Shown here: in pieces, positions 57,926-64,000 of the stretch
Layout of the letters: each line of letters starts with the position of its first letter
Numbering within the stretch: position 1 is the stretch's first letter
Source of the DNA: Rhodospirillaceae bacterium
GTDB taxonomy: Bacteria; Pseudomonadota; Alphaproteobacteria; Dongiales; Dongiaceae
Length of the DNA stretch: 64,000 nt
Reading direction: 5' to 3'
Assembly (NCBI GenBank): GCA_008012315.1
Contig: SSEL01000007.1
Coordinates: forward strand, 1-64,000
Made by a program: the position numbers and the translations under genes
Notes under the pieces: generated by a model
What the model saw: only the letters and a program-made list of their open reading frames with translations
What the model was told of the DNA's origin: nothing
Database searches by the model: none

Positions 57926-59407
57926 TTAGGCTTTGGTCGCCAGGGCGTTCTGCTTCGGCATGACGGCCGTAATCACGACTGCCACGGCAACATTGGCCAG
58001 CAATGCGAGCAGGCCGATATAGACCGTGAAGGGCGCGCCACCCAGGTTGATTGCCTGCAAGGGCTTCAGGCCGTTGATCCAGACGAGATAGGTGCCGCCC
58101 AGGAAGCCGACCAGCCAGCCGGCCAGCAAGCCCTGTGCGCGGAACCAGTTGGAATAAAGACCGAAGACCAAGGCGGGCAGGGTCTGGAGGATCCAGATGC
58201 CGCCGAGAAGCTGCAGGTCCAGCGCGAACTGCGTCGGCAGGAAGGCGATGACCATCAGCGCGCCGATCTTGACGATCAGCGAGGTGACCTTGGCGACTTT
58301 CGCTTCACCTTCATGCGTGACATTCGGGTTGACGTAAGCCTTCCAGAAATTGCGCGTGAAGAGGTTGGAGGCACCGATGCTCATCACCGCCGCCGGCACC
58401 AGGGCGCCGATGGCGATCGCCGCGAAGGCGAAGCCGGTGAACCAACTGGGGAACAGCGTCTGGAACAGCGCCGGCACCACCTGGTTGGGGCTGGAGATAT
58501 TGAGATTAGCCGCATGACCCATATAGCCCAGCAAGGCCAGCAGGCCGAGAAGCAGAGTATAGGCCGGCAGGAACACCGCATTCTTGCGGATGGTGTTGCT
58601 GCTGTTCGAGGCGAAAATCCCGGTCAACGTATGCGGATACATGAAAGCCGCAAGCGCCGAGCCGAACGCCAGGCTGGCATAAGCGACATACTGGTTGCCG
58701 CCCAGCAGCAGATTGCCGGCTCCCTTGGCCTGGAACGCCGCATCGGCCGCTGCGAAGACGTTGCCATAACCGCCCAGCTTCGACGGGATGATCGCGATCG
58801 CAGCAAAGACCGCGATATAGATCATGATGTCCTTGACGAAGGCGATCAAAGCGGGGGCACGCAAGCCGGCCGAATAGGTGTATAGCGCCAGGATGATGAA
58901 AGCGATGGCCAGTGGCAGTTCGCCGGTCAGGCCCAATGCCTTCAGGACCGCCGCCATGCCGACGAGCTGAAGGGCGATATAGGGCATGGTGGCGATGACG
59001 CCGGTAATGGCGATCGCAAGTTCCAGCGCGCGGGAACTGTATTGGCCGTAAACCACGTCGCCGGCGGTGACATATCCATTCGCCTTGGCCCGCTTCCACA
59101 ATAGCGGCATCACCATAAAGACGAAGGGATAGACGATGATCGTGTAGGGCAGGGCAAAAAAGCCATAGGCACCGACCGCATAGACCAGGGCCGGCACCGC
59201 GATAACGGTATAGGCGGTATAGAAATCGCCGCCGACCAGGAACCAGGTGATCCAGGCGCCGAAGCTGCGTCCGCCCAGCCCCCATTCATCCAGATGGCCC
59301 ATGGTCTTTGGTGCGCGCCAGCGCGATGCGATGAAGCCCATCACGGTGACCAGGGCGAAGAAGAAGATAAAGACCGCCAGCGCGACAGTGTCGAGGTTAG
59401 TCGTCAT
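57926..59407 (-). CDS. mctP: sodium:solute symporter (MctP-like monocarboxylate transporter)
   Basis: A 493-residue SSS-family transporter with 13 predicted helices. Family landmarks are WITWFLVGGDFYTAYTVIAVPAL near residue 45, GYVTAGDVVYGQYSSRALEL, and the sodium-site region AAIAIGALVPAAVMSIGASNLFTRNFW. MctP proteins import lactate, pyruvate, acetate or alanine. ATG 59407 (MTTNLDTVALAVF) overlaps the preceding stop by 11 bp. The combination with a DUF3311 partner is diagnostic for the MctP group. Confidence 0.87.
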   Translation of the reverse strand: MTTNLDTVALAVFIFFFALVTVMGFIASRWRAPKTMGHLDEWGLGGRSFGAWITWFLVGGDFYTAYTVIAVPALVYAVGAYGFFALPYTIIVYPFVFMVMPLLWKRAKANGYVTAGDVVYGQYSSRALELAIAITGVIATMPYIALQLVGMAAVLKALGLTGELPLAIAFIILALYTYSAGLRAPALIAFVKDIMIYIAVFAAIAIIPSKLGGYGNVFAAADAAFQAKGAGNLLLGGNQYVAYASLAFGSALAAFMYPHTLTGIFASNSSNTIRKNAVFLPAYTLLLGLLALLGYMGHAANLNISSPNQVVPALFQTLFPSWFTGFAFAAIAIGALVPAAVMSIGASNLFTRNFWKAYVNPNVTHEGEAKVAKVTSLIVKIGALMVIAFLPTQFALDLQLLGGIWILQTLPALVFGLYSNWFRAQGLLAGWLVGFLGGTYLVWINGLKPLQAINLGGAPFTVYIGLLALLANVAVAVVITAVMPKQNALATKA

Positions 59408-59597
59408 TGCGCACGCTCCGATAGGCAATCCAGATCAGGAAAGAGGTCAAGGGTACCCAGGCGAGCTGGTACCAGTAGAAAAAGGGAAAACCGAGAAAGG
59501 CCGGCTCGCGGAAATTGTAGAGGGGAACCCAAAGCAGGCCGATATATGGAATGAGCAGCAGCCACATTGCGGCTGACCATGAACGCTTCTTCATCAC
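59397..59597 (-). CDS. DUF3311 small membrane partner of the symporter
   Basis: A 66-residue protein with two transmembrane helices (AAMWLLLIPYIGLLWVPLYN and YQLAWVPLTSFLIWIAYRS). DUF3311 proteins are encoded directly before SSS-type monocarboxylate symporters and probably stabilise or regulate them. The coding end overlaps the symporter start. Confidence 0.85.
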   Translation of the reverse strand: MMKKRSWSAAMWLLLIPYIGLLWVPLYNFREPAFLGFPFFYWYQLAWVPLTSFLIWIAYRSVRNDD

Positions 59598-59620
59598 ACC
59601 CCCCGATTCATCGAGTTGAT

Positions 59621-59638
59621 TAAACGCTTCCGCGTTTA
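59621..59638. promoter_or_regulatory. small inverted repeat upstream of the transporter operon
   Basis: TAAACGC-TTCC-GCGTTTA, a perfect 7-bp inverted repeat 24 bp upstream of the DUF3311 ATG, within a 171-bp AT-richer gap. It could be an operator. No regulator gene is next to it. Confidence 0.4.
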
Positions 59639-59768
59639 TAGTCGCTGTTGTTACCGTTATACAATCGCGCAGCGCTCGTGCGTTTGGGTGGGCCTAAAAG
59701 GATGTCGATTCGACAGGTTTCTGTCTTTTCGTGAAAACCCTCGAATGCGCGAAGGCATCGCAGGATGC

Positions 59769-61316
59769 CTAGCTGAGAAATAGGTCACCCGCGGCAAGAT
59801 CCGTCAGCAAGGCGATGATGCCGTCACGCGACCATCCGGCACGCGCACCCATCGCCACCCGCAGAAATGGGGGCGTCGTTTCATCCTCAGGCATGATGAC
59901 TTCGTAGCGATGTCCCCGAAAGCCGAAGCTGCCGCCACAATCGAAGGCCAGCCGTCTTTTCTTGGTTTCGGCTTCGATCCAACGGGCCAGCGCACGGTAA
60001 TTCGCCCGGCTCGGCGCTTTGAGTTGAAAGATGCAGAAGGGCGACACGGCGCAAGGGCGAGCCGTTTCGCTCAAGGCCGGATGAGACAGCGGCTGGAATA
60101 CCCCTGGCATATCGCCGAATGCGCACGCTAATGCCGCATTATTGGTGAATATCCGTCCGGCGTAGCTTTGCTGGTACGCTTTATTGAGGAACCACGGCAC
60201 TTCGAGCGCCTGCATGCTGTCGAGGCCGAGGCCGCCACCGGTCAGGCTTCTGATCCGGCGAAGAACCGCACTCAACGCTTCTCCTTGCTTCTCTTCAGGT
60301 GAATAAAGAGACACGATGCCGACATTGGAAAGCTCGAGACCGGCCTGGTCGAGCTTCAGACCCGAATTGACGCAAGCGACAAGCTTTGCTCCAGCCGGTG
60401 CCGGCGATAACAGAAAGTCGGCCGGAGAGAATAACGGGCCGACAAGCGTCGTATCGAAAATGATATATGGAGCCGGCGATCTCTTTCGTTCAGCATCCCC
60501 CGCCGTCATGGAGCGCAGGTCGACGGATCTGATGGCGCTGAGCCCATCGTAAAAAACCGGCTCGATCAAATCGATGTCGCGCGGTGCATCGAGATATTCA
60601 GCCTTCCTGTTCCAGGATACCCGCAGCGGGCGGATTGCCTGCATGAGAGAAAGTAACTCGACCGTTTCGAAATATCCGCCCGTATGCGCCAATCTGATCG
60701 GCGTCTCGCCTCGATATTCCTGGCTTGAGAAAATGGCCATGAGGAGGTTGGTGAGGGCCATTTGTCCGCTGGAAAACAAGAGATGCGCGCTAGACCAACC
60801 TTCCGGGCAGGGGTGATATCCTTTGCACCGCTCTTCGAGCTCTTGCGGGGCCAATTCGCGTTCATAGCCGAACGACATCCGCCGCCCGCTTGCGCTGCGG
60901 ATCGTTTCCGCTTGCGGCGGCGACCGATAAGACGGATCTGCGATCCGATGCGCATTCTTAAGGCAAATGATTCGCAGCTCGTTGGTGAGTTCATCCAGTT
61001 TTCGCTCGGCCGCCAGCGGATCGGCGAAGATCGATTGATCGGTCGCATCGCCGGCGATCTCGACCTTCTCGTGCCAATGGCGAATGGCGGCGATACTGCT
61101 TGGAACGGCCTCGGCAAGCCATTCCCCAAGGACAGACAGGTCCTCGCATTCCTCCCGGATCGCCTGGACAACAGATGAAGCGTTCATGGGACCTGTCTTG
61201 GCGACAGCATTCATCCCCCGACGGTCGTTGAGCCTGCCGGAATAATCTTCCAGGCGTGGTTTGGTTCCGCTTCGCTTGCGGTCGCAATCATTCGCCAAGC
61301 GATAGCGTCCCGCCAT
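59769..61316 (-). CDS. uncharacterised protein with a Cys/Met-metabolism PLP-enzyme-like fold
   Basis: A 515-residue protein I cannot assign to a known enzyme. It resembles fold-type I PLP enzymes of the cystathionine gamma-synthase group at low level: LLFSSGQMALTNLLMAIFSS (residues 179-198), YIIFDTTLVGPLFSPADF (Asp288), VACVNSGLKLDQAGLELSNV with Lys321 at the PLP position, and a C-terminal GGSFGFRGHRYEV. Residues 1-45 are low-confidence; ATG 61316 has GAGGGG 8 bases upstream, while M35 and M44 are alternatives with poorer sites. A 62-residue gene precedes it by 108 bp on the same strand. Catalysis and substrate are unknown. Confidence 0.68.
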   Translation of the reverse strand: MAGRYRLANDCDRKRSGTKPRLEDYSGRLNDRRGMNAVAKTGPMNASSVVQAIREECEDLSVLGEWLAEAVPSSIAAIRHWHEKVEIAGDATDQSIFADPLAAERKLDELTNELRIICLKNAHRIADPSYRSPPQAETIRSASGRRMSFGYERELAPQELEERCKGYHPCPEGWSSAHLLFSSGQMALTNLLMAIFSSQEYRGETPIRLAHTGGYFETVELLSLMQAIRPLRVSWNRKAEYLDAPRDIDLIEPVFYDGLSAIRSVDLRSMTAGDAERKRSPAPYIIFDTTLVGPLFSPADFLLSPAPAGAKLVACVNSGLKLDQAGLELSNVGIVSLYSPEEKQGEALSAVLRRIRSLTGGGLGLDSMQALEVPWFLNKAYQQSYAGRIFTNNAALACAFGDMPGVFQPLSHPALSETARPCAVSPFCIFQLKAPSRANYRALARWIEAETKKRRLAFDCGGSFGFRGHRYEVIMPEDETTPPFLRVAMGARAGWSRDGIIALLTDLAAGDLFLS

Positions 61317-61424
61317 GACAGCATCCCCTCGTGGCGGAACGGCGGGAAAACGATCTATGACCGGTTCAGCGGAGACAGATCACGCGTCGGGCGATATGTC
61401 GATGCGAATCGTGCAGGTCGAGCA

Positions 61425-61613
61425 TTACTGTGGGCTATGGCTCCGGGTTTGTTCGGCCATCTTCAGGCGTTTTGCCGCGACTTCCGCGCGCCGCCAAAGA
61501 TGTGATTCCGCGAGACCATAATTCTCCCTGCATCGGTCGGTCAGCTCGCGCACACTGATCTTGAGCTCCTTTTTCGCCCTATGCAGGGCTGTCGGACGAG
61601 GATGATATCTCAT
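61425..61613 (-). CDS. 62-residue basic protein of unknown function
   Basis: A small, basic protein (MRYHPRPTALHRAKKELKIS, then LTDRCRENYGLAESHLWRRAEVAAKRLKMAEQ). It has one of the best ribosome-binding sites in the window (GAAGGAGGAGGCG before the ATG), which argues for real translation. It is largely helical by composition, with no signal peptide and one Cys. It precedes the 515-aa PLP-like gene and may form a two-gene unit with it. It could be a DNA- or RNA-binding partner or a peptide substrate; both are guesses. Confidence 0.55.
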   Translation of the reverse strand: MRYHPRPTALHRAKKELKISVRELTDRCRENYGLAESHLWRRAEVAAKRLKMAEQTRSHSPQ

Positions 61614-61758
61614 CGCCTCCTCCTTCAGATGTCGAACGTTGATCCCTCAACTCTATGACCACGGATGCCTGATTACAACGTCGAATTCCACCGGGTGCCG
61701 ATGGTTGCGATGGCAAGTGGCATATCAGGCGTTAATTGAAATCGTGGGCGCTCAAGCA

Positions 61759-61797
61759 CGTCCAGGGGTATCATCCAAGGACGTCGTCCAGGGGCGT
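61759..61797. repeat. three 13-bp tandem repeats upstream of creA
   Basis: CGTCCAGGGGTAT, CATCCAAGGACGT and CGTCCAGGGGCGT in tandem, in the 259-bp gap between the divergent 62-aa gene and creA. Unlike the 15-bp arrays, the period is not a multiple of three, fitting non-coding DNA. They could be a protein-binding array. Confidence 0.65.
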
Positions 61798-61872
61798 CTA
61801 AGTGATGCCCTTCCATTTCGGGATGGGATATCAAGGGGATCCTGCCGATCAATCATTGCTTGGAGACTGTGC

Positions 61873-62334
61873 ATGCGCAGCTTGTCGGTTATGGCTTTCC
61901 TGATGTCGATCGTTGCGTTGCCCGCTTTGGCGCAGGAGCGTGTCGGCGAAGTCTCGACGACGTTTCATCTGACCTCGCCGAACGACAAGGTGGTGGTTGA
62001 CCGGTTTGACGATCCGGGCGTCGAGAATGTGTCTTGCTATGTGAGCCGCGCCGAAACCGGCGGCTGGAAAGGCGCCGTCGGCCTGGCGGAAGATCCCAGC
62101 CGCTTCTCGATTGCCTGCCGCGCCGTCGGCGAGCCGAAAATCACCGGCAAGATAGCCGAAGATAAAGAGGGCGAGCTCGTCTTCTCGGAACGAACCTCCG
62201 CCATCTTCAAGTCGTTGCGGATCACCCGTTTCCTCGATCAGAAGAAGCGTGTTCTGATCTATCTGGCCTGGTCGACGAAAATCGTCGAGGGCTCGCCCTA
62301 TAACAGCATCTCGATCGTACCGCTGAAGCCATGA
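61873..62334 (+). CDS. creA: CreA-family exported protein
   Basis: A 153-residue secreted protein. ATG 61873 follows GGAG at 7 bases and gives signal peptide MRSLSVMAFLMSIVALPALA with cleavage at ALA-QER. The mature domain EVSTTFHLTSPNDKVVVDRFDDPGVENVSCYVSRAETGGWKG matches CreA, a periplasmic protein of unknown function. Earlier starts in frame would destroy the signal peptide. It converges with the LysR gene, whose stop is 17 bp away. Confidence 0.88.
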   Translation: MRSLSVMAFLMSIVALPALAQERVGEVSTTFHLTSPNDKVVVDRFDDPGVENVSCYVSRAETGGWKGAVGLAEDPSRFSIACRAVGEPKITGKIAEDKEGELVFSERTSAIFKSLRITRFLDQKKRVLIYLAWSTKIVEGSPYNSISIVPLKP

Positions 62335-62350
62335 CACATCAGGCATGAGG

Positions 62351-63259
62351 TCAGATCAATATCTTGCTGATGCCCAGGGATTTGTGATGTATGCCGATAT
62401 GCCGTTTCAGCAGATCGACGAATTGTTCGACGGCTGGCGTTGCCGTCTCGCCGCGACGGCGCAGCAGGCCCACCGTGCGGTTGGCATTGGGCATATCGAC
62501 GGGCACGAAAACGAGGTCCGGCGCAAGTCCCGTCAGGGACAAGCGGGGCAGCAGCGTGATGCCGACGCTGGCTCGAACCAGAGCCAGGAGCGACAGGACG
62601 TTGTAGACAACGATTGGCGCTTGCTGCACCAGAGCCTGAAAGCCTGCGTCATCGATCGTCTGGCTGATGCCGTTGGCCAGCAGGATTTGGCCGTCAATTT
62701 CCGCCCAATCCTTGATATGCCGCTTCCTGGCGAGCGAGCTGTCCTTCCGACAAACCAGGCCCAGGCTGTCCTCGAACAAAGGTTCGTAATCGATCCCTGA
62801 CAAGCGTCGGCGGAAACTGCCGATGCCGAGTTCCGCATGTCCTGCCTCGATCGCGGTGATGACGTTATCGGAATCGGTGTCGCGGATATCGATCTCAACC
62901 TCGGGATGGGTTTGCCGGAATTGCGGCACGATGATCGGCAACAGGCTGGTTGCGACCGACGGCACGCAGACGATATCCACCCGCCCGACCGCCGTCCGGG
63001 CGAAGGCGCGGATCGTGGCGATGCATCTTTCGTGGTGCAAAAGGAGATCGGTGATCTGGCCCTGCATGAAGCGGCCGACCGGCGTCAGGCGGTTTTTGCG
63101 ATCCGCCTCGAACAGCTTGGCGCCAACTTCCGCTTCCAACTGCTTCAGGGTCATGGAAACGGCCGAGATCGTCCGGCCCAACTGGGCGGCGGCATCCTTC
63201 AGGCTGCCCGACTTGGCGACAGCTTCGAAGACACGCAATTGCGACAGGCCAATCGACAT
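62351..63259 (-). CDS. LysR-family transcriptional regulator
   Basis: A 302-residue LTTR. N-terminal winged helix LRVFEAVAKSGSLKDAAAQLGRTISAVSMTLKQLEAEVGAKLFE (residues 8-51), followed by the two-lobed effector domain (VDIVCVPSVATSLLPIIVPQF). Divergent from the dipeptidase gene, which it probably regulates through sites in the 117-bp intergenic region. The effector is unknown. Confidence 0.9.
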   Translation of the reverse strand: MSIGLSQLRVFEAVAKSGSLKDAAAQLGRTISAVSMTLKQLEAEVGAKLFEADRKNRLTPVGRFMQGQITDLLLHHERCIATIRAFARTAVGRVDIVCVPSVATSLLPIIVPQFRQTHPEVEIDIRDTDSDNVITAIEAGHAELGIGSFRRRLSGIDYEPLFEDSLGLVCRKDSSLARKRHIKDWAEIDGQILLANGISQTIDDAGFQALVQQAPIVVYNVLSLLALVRASVGITLLPRLSLTGLAPDLVFVPVDMPNANRTVGLLRRRGETATPAVEQFVDLLKRHIGIHHKSLGISKILI

Positions 63260-63273
63260 GGCGACTCAATCCC

Positions 63274-63322
63274 ATTTCAGAAAAACTGAAATAATCTATC
63301 ATAGTTCCCAATTGACTGAAAT
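63274..63322. promoter_or_regulatory. LysR-type operator in the divergent promoter
   Basis: ATTTCAG-AAAAA-CTGAAAT is a perfect 7-bp inverted repeat (63274-63292) with a T-N11-A core, the LTTR recognition pattern. The half-site CTGAAAT recurs at 63316-63322, 30 bp away, as expected for an activation site nearer the dipeptidase gene. Confidence 0.78.
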
Positions 63323-63376
63323 ATTGCTCTGTCGTCTCTTGAGGTGAAAATGACCTGAAGCGTAGGAGACGGATCA

Positions 63377-64000
63377 ATGGCGTCGTTCGACGGCATCATC
63401 ATCGATGGGCTGCAATATTGTCACTGGTCGGAGAAGATTTTCCGCGACTTGCAACGCGGTGGCGTCACGGCGATCCATGTGACCATTGCCTATCATGAGA
63501 CCTTCCGCGAAATGGTCGGCAATATCGCCAATTGGAACCGCTGGTTCGAACGGTTCCCGGATCTGATCTTCCATGGCCGCACCGGGGCCGATGTGCGGAA
63601 GGCACGCGAGACCGGGCGGACCGCCGTTTTCTTCGGCTTCCAGAATCCCTCGCCGATCGAGGATGAAATCGGGCTGGTGGAAATTTGCCATCAGCTCGGC
63701 ATCCGCTTCATGCAGCTTTCCTATAACAATCAGAGTCTGCTGGCGACTGGTTGTTACGAGGCGGAGGATCCCGGCATCACCCGCATGGGCAAGGAAGTGA
63801 TCCGGGAGATGAACCGCTTCGGCATCGCCATCGACATGTCGCATTCGGCCGAACGTTCCACGCTGGAAGTGATCGAATTATCGTCGAGACCGATCGCCAT
63901 CACCCATGCCAATCCGTCTTCCTGGCGCGATGTCGCCCGCAACAAATCCGAAACGGTCTTGAAGGCCCTGGCCGAGACCGGCGGCATGCTCGGCTTCAGT
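63377..64000 (+). CDS. membrane dipeptidase, peptidase M19 (partial, runs off the end)
   Basis: The first 208 residues of a renal-dipeptidase-family zinc hydrolase; the frame stays open at the window end (family length about 330). It shows GLQYCHWSEKIFRDLQRGGV, GFQNPSPIEDEIGLV, IRFMQLSYNNQSLLATGCYE, IAIDMSHSAERSTLEVIE (metal-binding His) and PIAITHANPSSWRD. The usual N-terminal HxD ligand pair appears to be replaced by DGLQY. ATG follows AGGAG. Divergent from the LysR gene. Family members hydrolyse dipeptides or related amides. Confidence 0.85.
   Translation, partial: MASFDGIIIDGLQYCHWSEKIFRDLQRGGVTAIHVTIAYHETFREMVGNIANWNRWFERFPDLIFHGRTGADVRKARETGRTAVFFGFQNPSPIEDEIGLVEICHQLGIRFMQLSYNNQSLLATGCYEAEDPGITRMGKEVIREMNRFGIAIDMSHSAERSTLEVIELSSRPIAITHANPSSWRDVARNKSETVLKALAETGGMLGFS

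Noticed and set aside
1..64000. tRNA, rRNA, integrase or transposase genes
   Set aside because: None recognised on either strand by reading; no terminal inverted repeats flanking an open frame like a transposase were found.

Overview
The window is GC-rich, densely packed chromosomal DNA, most likely from an alphaproteobacterium. Pointers to this are a Brucella-type RibH2 lumazine synthase, paired Ku proteins, an Ehu/Eut/Doe ectoine cluster, soxBDAG, and an MctP/DUF3311 transporter. No rRNA, tRNA, CRISPR array, prophage or insertion sequence was seen. Genes lie in long co-directional blocks whose start and stop codons often overlap (ATGA or GTGA).

Layout. 1-4.9 kb: the end of a DMSO-reductase-type operon (DmsC-like anchor), an HU protein, D-amino acid dehydrogenase, and three small exported proteins including a cupredoxin lipoprotein. 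4.9-20.6 kb: a complete aryl polyene (APE) pigment cluster. apeC to apeR run on the minus strand; apeB (phosphopantetheinyl transferase) and a methyltransferase are divergent. It holds three KS-type proteins (one lacks the active-site Cys), two ACPs, a ketoreductase, two dehydratases (one fused to the AMP ligase), a thioesterase, a glycosyltransferase/acyltransferase fusion, and LolA-like, MMPL and DUF3261 export parts. 20.6-26.3 kb: ribH behind an FMN riboswitch, a glucose-dehydrogenase-like enzyme, a MarR regulator with two tandem palindromic operators, a PAS protein and two convergent ku genes. 26.4-30.7 kb: a galactitol-type PTS (IIC, IIA, IIB) with an HPr-Enzyme I fusion.

31.8-49.9 kb: compatible-solute catabolism. 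ehuBCDA-gntR-doeB run on the minus strand, divergent from eutB-eutC-doeA-doeX. soxBDAG (sarcosine oxidase) follows, then an aldehyde dehydrogenase (DoeC-like), a second creatinase-fold M24 protein and a class III aminotransferase (DoeD-like). Together these would import ectoine or hydroxyectoine and convert it through N-acetyl-diaminobutyrate, diaminobutyrate and aspartate semialdehyde to aspartate. 50-54 kb: a dimethylargininase-like hydrolase, a polysaccharide-deacetylase-fold enzyme and a ureohydrolase that lacks one canonical metal His. 54-64 kb: a MocR regulator, a UvrD-like helicase, an MctP symporter, an unrecognised PLP-fold protein preceded by a 62-residue gene, CreA, and a LysR regulator divergent from a truncated membrane dipeptidase.

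A recurring oddity is short tandem repeats, usually 15 bp and in frame, seen in and around several APE genes (apeL, the apeM-apeN gap, apeC, apeB), with 18-bp and 13-bp relatives elsewhere. The least explained genes are the 62-aa plus 515-aa pair at 59.8-61.6 kb. Functions are assigned by reading motifs; no database search was run.
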